Shown: one piece after another, positions 28,644-36,152 of the stretch
Layout of the letters: each line of letters opens with the position of its first letter
How positions within the stretch are numbered: position 1 is the stretch's first letter
Assembly: GCF_047601025.1 (NCBI RefSeq)
Contig: NZ_JASGJZ010000001.1
Coordinates: forward strand, 124,001 to 188,000
Reading direction: 5' to 3'
DNA length: 64,000 nt
From: Pseudorhodoferax sp047601025
GTDB lineage: Bacteria; Pseudomonadota; Gammaproteobacteria; Burkholderiales; Burkholderiaceae_C
Notes under the pieces: generated by a model
What the model was told of the DNA's origin: nothing
Database searches by the model: none
Seen by the model: only the letters and a program-made list of their open reading frames with translations
Position numbers and translations under genes: made by a program

Positions 28644-29441
28644 TCAGGCTCCTTTGACGTTGGTCTTGGCAGGGGTGTCGGCCACCGCGGCCTGGGCGAT
28701 CACCGCCTGGGCCTCGACCTTGGCGGCCACCGGGTCCACCGGGGCGGCGGCACGCACGGTGCGCTTCTCGATGCGCTTTTCCGGGTGCTCGTTCAGCACG
28801 ATGCGGTGCACGTAGATGCCGGGCAGGTGGATGTCGTCGGGCGCCAGCTCGCCAGTCTCGACGATGCGCTCGACCTCGACCACGCAGACCTTGCCGGCCA
28901 TCGCCGCGGCCGGGTTGAAGTTGCGCGCCGTCAGGCGAAAGCGCAGGTTGCCGGATGTGTCGGCCACGTCGGCCTTGACCAGCGCCACGTCGGGCACCAG
29001 CGCGCGCTCCATCACGTAGGTCTCGCCGTCGAATTCGCGCAGTTCCTTGCCCTCGGCGACCAGCGTGCCGACGCCGGTCTTCGTGAAGAAGGCCGGGATG
29101 CCGGCGCCGCCGGCGCGCAGCTTCTCGGCCAGCGTGCCCTGGGGCGTGAATTCCAGCTCCAGCTCGCCGGCCAGGTACTGGCGCTCGAACTCCTTGTTCT
29201 CGCCCACGTAGCTGGAAATCATCTTCCTGATCTGGCGCGTCTCCAGCAGCTTGCCGAGGCCGAAGCCGTCCACGCCGGCGTTGTTGGAGACGACGGTCAG
29301 GTCGCGCACGCCGGACTCCTTCAGCGCATCGATCAGCGCCTCGGGAATGCCGCACAGGCCGAAACCACCGACGGCCAGCATCTGGCCGTCCTGCACGATG
29401 CCCTTCAGCGCCGCCTCGGCGGAAGGATAGATCTTGTTCAC
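28644..29441 (-). CDS. scoA: Succinyl-CoA:3-ketoacid CoA-transferase subunit A
   Basis: The alpha subunit of the same transferase. MLAVGGFGLCGIPEALIDAL is the CoA-binding glycine loop, with the later GIPAFFTKTGVGT signature. The 265 residues exceed the usual length near 230 by an Ala/Val/Pro-rich C-terminal tail (APVDPVAAKVEAQAVIAQ...), which looks like a linker with no partner domain. A GTG start at 29441 is preceded by AAGGAGG. The divergent PAS-LuxR gene and the 22-bp dyad between suggest direct control. Confidence 0.93.
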   Translation of the reverse strand: MNKIYPSAEAALKGIVQDGQMLAVGGFGLCGIPEALIDALKESGVRDLTVVSNNAGVDGFGLGKLLETRQIRKMISSYVGENKEFERQYLAGELELEFTPQGTLAEKLRAGGAGIPAFFTKTGVGTLVAEGKELREFDGETYVMERALVPDVALVKADVADTSGNLRFRLTARNFNPAAAMAGKVCVVEVERIVETGELAPDDIHLPGIYVHRIVLNEHPEKRIEKRTVRAAAPVDPVAAKVEAQAVIAQAAVADTPAKTNVKGA

Positions 29442-29476
29442 GGGAGAACCTCCTTGGGATGCGGATGCCGAACGAT

Positions 29477-29498
29477 ACTACGTAGCTGCATACGTAGT
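29477..29498. promoter_or_regulatory. Perfect dyad between scoA and PAS-LuxR gene
   Basis: ACTACGTA, spacer GCTGCA, TACGTAGT: a 22-bp perfect inverted repeat centred in the 78-bp divergent gap, 36 bp from the scoA start and 22 bp from the regulator start. Likely operator of the neighbouring LuxR-type regulator. Confidence 0.65.
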
Positions 29499-29519
29499 TT
29501 TTCCTAAACAGCAACCCGG

Positions 29520-30077
29520 ATGGACATCGATTACCGGCTGGCCTTCGACCTGGCGCCCATCGGGCTGGCGCTGTCGCGCCAGCGGGTGATTGTGGATTGC
29601 AACCGCCACCTGTGCGAGATGTTCGGCGCCGCGCGCGAACAGCTGGTCGGCCAGTCCTTCCGCGTGCTGTACCCCAGCGCCGACGAGTACGAGCGCACCG
29701 GCGCGCGCATCGTGCCGATCATGAATGCGCGCGGCCACTACGCGGACGACCGCATCATGCGCAGGCTGGACGGGCGCCTCAAGGGCGAGCCGTTCTGGTG
29801 CCACGTGACCGGCCGCGCCTTCGACCGCCAGGCGCCGCACGAGGCCGGCATCTGGAGCTTCGAGGACCTGTCGGCCCGGCGCAGCGTGCAGGCCGGCCTG
29901 ACGCCGCGCGAGCGCGAGGTCGCGGCCCAGGTCATGCAGGGGCTCACCGCCAAGGAGATCGGGCGGGTGCTCGGCATCAGCCACCGCACGGTGGAGATCT
30001 ACCGCGCGCGGCTGATGCGCAAGTACTCCGCCGGCTCCACGGCCGACCTGGTGCACCGGCTGGTGGCGGGCCAGTAG
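29520..30077 (+). CDS. PAS-domain LuxR-type transcriptional regulator
   Basis: A 185-residue regulator with an N-terminal PAS domain (DLAPIGLALSRQRVIVDCNRHLCEMFG, then WCHVTGRAFDR) and a C-terminal LuxR helix-turn-helix (LTPREREVAAQVMQGLTAKEIGRVLGISHRTVEIYRARLMRKY). No receiver domain and no autoinducer domain is present, so the PAS pocket should sense the signal. Divergent from scoAB; it probably controls ketone-body metabolism through the dyad at 29477-29498. Confidence 0.88.
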   Translation: MDIDYRLAFDLAPIGLALSRQRVIVDCNRHLCEMFGAAREQLVGQSFRVLYPSADEYERTGARIVPIMNARGHYADDRIMRRLDGRLKGEPFWCHVTGRAFDRQAPHEAGIWSFEDLSARRSVQAGLTPREREVAAQVMQGLTAKEIGRVLGISHRTVEIYRARLMRKYSAGSTADLVHRLVAGQ

Positions 30078-30086
30078 GGCCGGCAG

Positions 30087-30103
30087 GGCCCGGCGGCCGG
30101 GCC
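30087..30103 (+). terminator. GC hairpin after the PAS-LuxR gene
   Basis: GGCCCGG and CCGGGCC pair around CGG, 10 bp after the stop codon; no U-run. Confidence 0.3.
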
Positions 30104-30124
30104 GTGGGGCGCCCACCGCGATGT

Positions 30125-30130
30125 GACAAT
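30125..30130 (+). promoter_or_regulatory. -10 element candidate for hpnD
   Basis: GACAAT, 8 nt before the hpnD ATG, with no Shine-Dalgarno sequence. Confidence 0.4.
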
Positions 30131-30138
30131 CGCCGCCC

Positions 30139-30984
30139 ATGACCACGACCCCGGAACAGTACGTGCAGCAGAAGGCGGCAGCCTCGGGCAGCAGCTTCTA
30201 CTACGCCTTCCTGTTCCTGCCGGCGCCGCGGCGCGCCGCCATCACGGCCTTCTACGCGTTCTGCCGCGAGGTGGACGACGTGGTCGACGAGGTCAGCGAC
30301 CCGGGCGTCGCGCGCACCAAGCTGGCCTGGTGGCAGGCCGAGGTCGCCAAGTCGTTCGCCGGCCAGCCCACGCACCCGGTCATGCAGGCGCTGATGCCGC
30401 ACGTGCCGGCCTTCGGGCTGGAGCAGCGCCAGCTGCAGGCGGTGATCGAGGGCTGCCGCATGGACCTGGAGCAGACCCGCTACCTCGACTTCGCGGGCCT
30501 GTCGCGCTATTGCCACCTGGTGGCCGGCGTGGTCGGCGAGACCGCGGCCCGCATCTTCGGCCAGACGCAGCCGGCCACCACCGGCTACGCCCACACGCTG
30601 GGCCTGGCCTTCCAGCTGACCAACATCGTGCGCGACGTCGGCGAGGACGCCATGCGCGGCCGCATCTACCTGCCGATCGAGGACCTGCAGCGCTTCGACG
30701 TGAAGGCCCACGAGATCCTGAACCGCCAGCACTCGGACCGCTTCGTCGCGCTGATGCGCTTCCAGGCCGAGCGCGCGCACGGCCTGTACGAGCAGGCGCT
30801 GGCGCAGCTGCCGGCCGCCGACTTCCGCGCCCAGAAGCCGGGCCTGATGATGGCCAGCATCTACCGCACACTGCTGCGCGAGATCGAGCGCGACGACTTC
30901 CAGGTGCTGCACCAGCGCGTCAGCCTGACGCCGCTGCGCAAGCTGTGGCTGGCGTGGAAGGTGCAGGCGCTGGGCCGGCTGTGA
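30139..30984 (+). CDS. hpnD: Presqualene diphosphate synthase
   Basis: Joins two farnesyl diphosphates to presqualene diphosphate in the HpnCDE route to squalene for hopanoids. The 281-residue product has both aspartate-rich motifs, AFCREVDDVVDE near residue 40 and LTNIVRDVGEDAMRGRIYLP near residue 160, and the family signature SFYYAFLFLPAPRR. It overlaps hpnE by 4 bp (GTGA). No hpnC is adjacent in this window. Confidence 0.93.
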   Translation: MTTTPEQYVQQKAAASGSSFYYAFLFLPAPRRAAITAFYAFCREVDDVVDEVSDPGVARTKLAWWQAEVAKSFAGQPTHPVMQALMPHVPAFGLEQRQLQAVIEGCRMDLEQTRYLDFAGLSRYCHLVAGVVGETAARIFGQTQPATTGYAHTLGLAFQLTNIVRDVGEDAMRGRIYLPIEDLQRFDVKAHEILNRQHSDRFVALMRFQAERAHGLYEQALAQLPAADFRAQKPGLMMASIYRTLLREIERDDFQVLHQRVSLTPLRKLWLAWKVQALGRL

Positions 30985-32237
30985 GGCTGGCCGTCGTCGG
31001 CGCCGGCTGGGCCGGCCTGGCCGCGGCCGTGCGCGCCGCCGGGGCCGGCCACGCCGTCACCGTGCTCGAGGCCGCGCGCACCGCGGGCGGCCGGGCCCGC
31101 AGCGTCGACCAGCCGCACGACGGCCGCACGCTGGCGCTCGACAACGGCCAGCACATCCTGATCGGCGCCTACGCCGACACGCTGGCGCTGATGCGCACGG
31201 TCGGCGTGGACCCGGACCAGGCGCTGCTGCGCCTGCCGCTGGACCTGCGCCTGCCCGACGGCACCGGCCTCGCCCTGCCCGAGGCCGCCCCGCCCTGGGA
31301 CGCGCTGGCCGGCATCGCCCGGGCGCGCGGCTGGGGCTGGCGCGACAAGGCCGCGCTGCTGGCCGCCACGCTGCGCTGGCAGTTGGCCGGCTTTCGCCGG
31401 GAGCCGGACGCCAGCGTCGCCGCGCTGTGCGGCGGCCTGCCGCCGCGCGTGCTGCGCGAGTTCGTCGAGCCGCTGTGCCTGTCGGCGCTGAACACGCCGG
31501 CCGAGGCCGCCAGCGCCGCCGTGTTCCTGCGCGTGCTGCGCGACGCGCTGCTGGGCGGGCGCGGCGGCTCCAACCTGCTGATCCCGCGCCGGCCGCTGGG
31601 CGCGCTGTTCCCCGAGCCGGCCATGGCCTGGCTGCAGGCGCACGGCCAGGCCGTGCACCTGGGCCGGCGCGTGGAGCGGCTGCAGGCCCGCGGCGCCGGC
31701 TGGGCCGTGGACGGCGAGCCCTTCGACCGCGTGCTGCTGGCCTGCCCGTCCTGGGAAGCCGCGCGCCTGGTGCGCGGCGCGGGCGGCATCGGTGCCGACT
31801 GGCTGGCGCGGGCCGAGGCCCTGCGCTTCGAGCCGATCACGACGGTCTACGCCGCCAGCGCCACGCGGCTGCCGCGCCCGATGACCGCGCTGCGCGGCAG
31901 CCCCGAGGCACCGGCGCAGTTCGTGTTCGACCGCCGCCACCTGGGCGCGGACGGCCTGCTGGCCTTCGTCGCCAGCGTCAGCCGCGGCACGCGCGGGCAG
32001 ATCGAGGAACAGGTGCTGCGCCAGGGCCGCGCGCAACTCGGCCTCGCCGACCTGCGCCCGGTCGCCACCATCGTCGAGAAGCGCGCCACCTTCGCCTGCA
32101 CGCCGGGCCTGCGGCGCCCCGGGCTGCGGATCGCGCCGGGCCTCATGGCCTGCGGCGAGTACGTGGACGGGCCCTACCCCGGCACCCTCGAAGGCGCGGT
32201 GCGCAGCGCGCTGGCCGCCGCCGCGCTGCTCAGCTGA
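30981..32237 (+). CDS. hpnE: Hydroxysqualene dehydroxylase
   Basis: A 418-residue FAD-dependent enzyme that reduces hydroxysqualene to squalene. The dinucleotide motif RLAVVGAGWAGLAAAVRA opens the protein, followed by LEAARTAGGRARS and DNGQHILIGAY, typical of HpnE; the C-terminal FAD segment reads LMACGEYVDGPYPGTLEGAVRSA. The GTG at 30981 overlaps the hpnD stop. The last 8 bp overlap the convergent HAD gene. Confidence 0.92.
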   Translation: MRLAVVGAGWAGLAAAVRAAGAGHAVTVLEAARTAGGRARSVDQPHDGRTLALDNGQHILIGAYADTLALMRTVGVDPDQALLRLPLDLRLPDGTGLALPEAAPPWDALAGIARARGWGWRDKAALLAATLRWQLAGFRREPDASVAALCGGLPPRVLREFVEPLCLSALNTPAEAASAAVFLRVLRDALLGGRGGSNLLIPRRPLGALFPEPAMAWLQAHGQAVHLGRRVERLQARGAGWAVDGEPFDRVLLACPSWEAARLVRGAGGIGADWLARAEALRFEPITTVYAASATRLPRPMTALRGSPEAPAQFVFDRRHLGADGLLAFVASVSRGTRGQIEEQVLRQGRAQLGLADLRPVATIVEKRATFACTPGLRRPGLRIAPGLMACGEYVDGPYPGTLEGAVRSALAAAALLS

Positions 32238-32922
32238 ACAGCGCGCACAGCTCGCGCAGGTCCGCCACCTGCACGTGCGGGCGCAGCGCCTGCATCCACG
32301 GATGCTCGCCGCGATTGACCCAGGCCGTCTGCATGCCCGCGGCGTGCGCGCCCAGCACATCCAGCAGCGCGTCGTCGCCCACGTGCAGCACCGCGTCGGC
32401 CGGCACGCCGGCGGCCTCGGCCGCGGCATGGAAGATGCGCGCGTCGGGCTTGCCCACGCCGAAGCTGCTGGCGCTGAAGGCCGCACGGAAATGCGGCGCC
32501 AGGCCGATGCGGGACAGGTCCGCATTGCCGTTGGACACGGCCACCACCGGAAAGCGCTCCGCCAGGAATGCCAGCGCCTCCTGCGCATCCTCGTACAGCT
32601 CGACCTGGTGGCGCATCGCGATGAACACCTCGAAGGCCGGCCCGGCCAGCGCCTCGTCCTCGCCGGACTGCGCCAGCGCGCGGCGGATCGACTCGTGCCG
32701 CATGAAGCCCATGTCGTGCGAGCGGTCCAGGTGCTCGCGCACCACCTGCTCGCGCAGCAGCCGGCGCCGCTCGAGGTCGGCCCAGAGCCGGCCCGTGGCC
32801 GGCGCATGTTCGTCGAACCAGGTGCCGAGCGCCTTCTCGGCCTTGGCGATGGTCGGCCAGATCGGCCACAGGGTGTCGTCCAGGTCCAGCGTGATGGCCC
32901 GGACCTTCTCGATTGCAAGCAT
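32230..32922 (-). CDS. HAD family hydrolase
   Basis: A 230-residue cytoplasmic phosphatase-like protein. Motif I is ITLDLDDTLWPIW near residue 10, motif II VVAVSNGNADL, motif III in FGVGKPDARIF, motif IV HVGDDALLDVLGAHAAGM. It resembles the YjjG/FMN phosphatase type group; substrate unknown. The ATG at 32922 gives the family-like opening; an ATG at 32943 would overlap the divergent hemH start. Confidence 0.85.
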   Translation of the reverse strand: MLAIEKVRAITLDLDDTLWPIWPTIAKAEKALGTWFDEHAPATGRLWADLERRRLLREQVVREHLDRSHDMGFMRHESIRRALAQSGEDEALAGPAFEVFIAMRHQVELYEDAQEALAFLAERFPVVAVSNGNADLSRIGLAPHFRAAFSASSFGVGKPDARIFHAAAEAAGVPADAVLHVGDDALLDVLGAHAAGMQTAWVNRGEHPWMQALRPHVQVADLRELCALFS

Positions 32923-32942
32923 GGGTGCCGGAGAATAGCGCA

Positions 32943-33938
32943 ATGCCTTCCCGCACCGCCGTCCTGTACTGCAACCTCGGCACGCCCGATGCCCCCACGC
33001 CGGCCGCGGTGCGCCGCTACCTCGCGCAATTCCTGTCCGACCCGCGCGTGGTCGAGATCCCGCGCGCCGTCTGGTGGCCGATCCTGCACGGCATCGTGCT
33101 GCGCGTGCGGCCGAAGCGCTCCGCCGCCAAGTACGCCAGCATCTGGACCGCGCAGGGCTCGGCGCTGAAGACCTGGACCGAGGCCCAGGCCCGCGGCATC
33201 GGCGCGCAGCTGGCCGTGCGCGGCCATGCCGTCGAGGTGCGCCCCGCGATGCGCTACGGCGCGCCGTCCATCCCCGATCAGCTCGACGCGCTGACGGCCG
33301 CCGGCGCCACCCGCATCCTGGTGCTGCAGGCCTACCCGCAGTACTCGGCCACCACCACGGCCAGCGTGCTCGACGCCGTGGCCGACTGGAGCCGGCGCCA
33401 GCGCCGCATCCCGGAGCTGCGCTTCGTCAACGACTGGCACGCCGACGCCGGCTACATCGACGCGCTGGCGAAGAGCGTCGAGCAGCACTGGGCCGCGCAC
33501 GGCCGCGGCGAGTTGCTGGTCATGAGCTTCCACGGCATCCCGGCGCGCAACGTCGCGCTGGGCGATCCGTACCAGGCGCAGTGCCAGGCCACGGCCCGGC
33601 TGCTGGCCGCACGGCTGAGCCTGGCGGACGCGCAGTACCGCCTGACCTTCCAGTCCCGCTTCGGCCGCGCGAAATGGCTGGAGCCCTACACCGAGCCGAC
33701 GCTGCGCGAACTCGCGCGCGGCGGCACCCAGCGGGTGGACGTGATGTGCCCCGGCTTCCCGGTCGATTGCCTGGAGACGCTGGAGGAGATCGCGATGGAA
33801 GGCCGCGCCGCCTTCCTGGCGGCGGGGGGGCAGGATTTCCGGTATATCCAGTGCTTGAACGACGGCGAAGCCGGCATCGCGGCGCTGGCGGGGATCGCTG
33901 AGCGGCACCTGGGTGGCTGGGAGACGCGAGAAGGCTGA
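32943..33938 (+). CDS. hemH: Ferrochelatase
   Basis: Inserts ferrous iron into protoporphyrin IX in the last step of haem synthesis. The 331-residue product has VLYCNLGTPDAPTPAAVRRY at the start, LQAYPQYSATTTAS, the catalytic histidine in LVMSFHGIPARN, and TFQSRFGRAKWLEPYT, ending with CPGFPVDCLETLEEI. The ATG at 32943 is preferred over an in-frame ATG at 32913, which overlaps the HAD gene. It marks the left border of the accessory island; the sequence just after its stop is unlike the core. Confidence 0.95.
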   Translation: MPSRTAVLYCNLGTPDAPTPAAVRRYLAQFLSDPRVVEIPRAVWWPILHGIVLRVRPKRSAAKYASIWTAQGSALKTWTEAQARGIGAQLAVRGHAVEVRPAMRYGAPSIPDQLDALTAAGATRILVLQAYPQYSATTTASVLDAVADWSRRQRRIPELRFVNDWHADAGYIDALAKSVEQHWAAHGRGELLVMSFHGIPARNVALGDPYQAQCQATARLLAARLSLADAQYRLTFQSRFGRAKWLEPYTEPTLRELARGGTQRVDVMCPGFPVDCLETLEEIAMEGRAAFLAAGGQDFRYIQCLNDGEAGIAALAGIAERHLGGWETREG

Positions 33939-34249
33939 CGTCGGGGCGGGCACGACAAACCCGGAACATGCCCAGCGCAAAGTGCGCAAGAAGCACGACG
34001 CCTCTCTCCGCCACGAAGCCTGGCCTGGGGCGCCCGCCGCACGGTGACACAAACATGAAAGGCTGGCCTTGACGCGGTGACAGATTGGGATGAATTGGTA
34101 GGGATCGGCAGAGTTCGCCGCATGGTTCGCGGCACACGCTAAACGCCGCTCTGGGCGACTGCGAACGGCCAATTCCTGTCATTCGGCCAAATGTCAAAGA
34201 ACGACAGCTCCAGACTGATTGCTGACGCTCAACCCGGGATCGCTGAACG
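33939..34249. other. Non-coding island border
   Basis: No intact gene is seen. CGGTGACA occurs twice (34042-34049 and 34075-34082), a pattern reminiscent of IS21-family ends, and the stretch around 34150-34220 resembles scrambled mobile-element debris. An open frame on the minus strand continues the truncated gene to the right through here and antisense to hemH, but it looks non-coding. Confidence 0.4.
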
Positions 34250-34731
34250 ACCGCTGCGATCTGGAGGATTCGGAAGAAGGTTGCCGCCTTCCTGAATTCC
34301 ATCTTGTTCAGCCATGCACACCCGAGGAGAAAGTTGAGTTCCAGGAGACCAGATACGGACGCTTCTTCCACCAGTAGGACGGCACGTTCCAGTAGGGGAA
34401 CGTGTTCCGGGCGCGGATTTCCGTCCACCTGCTCGAGCAGTTCAACCAGTTCGTCAAGCTTCGCAGAGAGTTCTTCACTGCGTGCGTAGGCTGCTGAGAT
34501 GCCATCGCGACGTGCAGTGCCCGCGATCGCGGCAAGGAAAAGAAAAGAGTTCGATGGTGGGTCTCTCAGCCTGAAATGAACGGCACCCTCTTCCAGTCGC
34601 GCGAACCCCTCATCTGTCAGCAACTCAAGGTGCGACTCCAGGAACGCGCGAGATGCGTCCGCGTCGGGCTCGCCCGCCCAGGCGAGTGCCACCTTGATCA
34701 ATTCCTCTATGTCTCTCTGATCGTCTGCCAT
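34250..34731 (-). pseudogene. 3'-truncated helical-repeat gene, fourth gene of the caspase/CHAT operon
   Basis: The first 160 residues (MADDQRDIEELIKVALAW...) are well-formed alpha-helical, acidic repeats of the TPR-like kind often found beside or inside CHAT proteins, ending near KMEFRKAATFFRILQIAA. After that the frame stays open to 33520, but the translation turns into Arg/Ser/Pro-rich antisense sequence over hemH, so the gene appears cut at about 34250 by a rearrangement. It follows the phosphoesterase gene by 62 bp on the same strand. If the full-length partner was a sensor or scaffold, the operon here may be impaired. Confidence 0.55.
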
Positions 34732-34793
34732 TGCTGACCTCACATTGACAGTGTGTCGCTCGAGGGATCGGCGATTGCCGACCGACCGTACCC

Positions 34794-36140
34794 TCACGAA
34801 AACTTCGCCGGTTGCTCCTTGAATGTCTCCAGCGACGCTGTCAGCTTGCCGTCGTCGCCCCGGTCAATCACGACGTACTTGAGCGAGTAGGGGAAGTTGT
34901 CCTCGGCCCGCAGGTCATCGAGTGAGATTCCGGGATGCCTGTCTAGGTCGACATACCGTGTCCAGCTGCCTGGGTTGAAGTAGCGCACTTTGTGCGTGGC
35001 ATCGCGATCGTCGGGAATGTGGGTGTGCCCCATCACGATGACCTGGGCCTTGTCCACCTTGCTTGCACGATTGCGTGCCACGAGGAGCAGTTCGTCCTTT
35101 CCGAAGTCGCCGCTCGACTTGATCTTGCCGAGGGTCTTGGGCATCGCCGCACTGAGCGTTGCATCGGACCCGGGCTCCAGTTTCTGGGCAGTTCCTGACG
35201 CCTCAAGTTCGGTCCAGTAGTCAAGGATGAACTCGGCGACCAGGATCTCGGTACGCAGATGGGCGCGCAATGCGGCGACGTCCGCAAAGCGGTCGGGATC
35301 GACTCGCCCGGCTGCATCCAGGAGGCTCTGTGCCAGGTTGTCGCTGCGCGCAACCTTCGCCAGCAGTACCTGACCATACTCATCCACTGACTTGATACTC
35401 ATGGTCTTCGGATGTCTCGCCGCGAACTTCAGCAGCGCCCACGACGCAGCGAACAGGCCCCGCTTCTCCTCCTTCGCCAGCAGCCCTGCGAGTCGCTGTA
35501 CCGGGTGCAGGTTGTCTGCAAACGGATAGCGCGCCTCGAGCCCGTTGACAAACTTGACCATGAACAGCGTTCCGGGGCACATCTCCAGCCGAGCTACACC
35601 AATCTTGTCCCTGAGGACGGGATTCGCCCACCGCTTGAACGTGTTGGCCGGATCGGGGATGTGTCCATGCCCGATCTGCAACGCGTCGTCATAGCGCGAA
35701 TACCACTCCTCACCGCAGTCAAAGGCGACTGACGGTCGCGTGGCGCTCCTCAGCCTCTCCTGGACCCGCGGCCAGTAGACATCTACGTCGTGGTTGCCCG
35801 CGGCGATGGTCAGCGCGTTTCCTGCGTCGAGCAGTTCACCGAGCGCAACGAATGCGTCCTTGTGCCCGCTGAGAATGACTTCGAGCTTCTCCAGCGATTC
35901 CTCCTCGCTGCACCAGAAGCCGGTTGACTTGCTTTGGTACCCCTGCTGGTGCGCCTGAGCGAACTCCAGGAAGTCCCCGTTGATATAGAGCTCGAGATCC
36001 CGGGCCTTTCCCTTGGGACTCGCCGCCAGCATCCGGATGAAGGCAGCGAATTCACCGCTCTGGTAGACGTGGTCGTCCCCTGGATCGGCAAGACCGCCGC
36101 CGAGATGCAGATCACTGATGATGATGGTGCGACTCTTCAT
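34794..36140 (-). CDS. Calcineurin-like metallophosphoesterase of the caspase/CHAT operon
   Basis: A 448-residue cytoplasmic protein. All metal-site motifs are present: ISDLHLGGG (D10, H12), INGDFLEF (G55, D56), AAGNHDVDVY (N116, H117, D118), a GHGH in IGHGHIPD, and MGHTHIPD (H372, H374). The central 150 residues (about 190-340) are a helical insert not found in the plain family. It starts 12 bp after the CHAT gene, so co-translation is likely. Substrate unknown: a nucleotide second messenger or nucleic acid is plausible in a conflict operon. Confidence 0.88.
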   Translation of the reverse strand: MKSRTIIISDLHLGGGLADPGDDHVYQSGEFAAFIRMLAASPKGKARDLELYINGDFLEFAQAHQQGYQSKSTGFWCSEEESLEKLEVILSGHKDAFVALGELLDAGNALTIAAGNHDVDVYWPRVQERLRSATRPSVAFDCGEEWYSRYDDALQIGHGHIPDPANTFKRWANPVLRDKIGVARLEMCPGTLFMVKFVNGLEARYPFADNLHPVQRLAGLLAKEEKRGLFAASWALLKFAARHPKTMSIKSVDEYGQVLLAKVARSDNLAQSLLDAAGRVDPDRFADVAALRAHLRTEILVAEFILDYWTELEASGTAQKLEPGSDATLSAAMPKTLGKIKSSGDFGKDELLLVARNRASKVDKAQVIVMGHTHIPDDRDATHKVRYFNPGSWTRYVDLDRHPGISLDDLRAEDNFPYSLKYVVIDRGDDGKLTASLETFKEQPAKFS

Positions 36141-36152
36141 TGCCTCTCCTTG

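Noticed and set aside
34042..34082. IS21-family element end
   Set aside because: Only a doubled CGGTGACA is visible, with no transposase genes or partner end; too little to call.
30861..34172. 1103-codon minus-strand ORF
   Set aside because: Shadow of hpnE, HAD and hemH; no coherent protein.
33520..34249. Continuation of the truncated helical-repeat gene
   Set aside because: After residue 160 the translation becomes Arg/Pro/Ser-rich and lies antisense to hemH; open only because of high GC.
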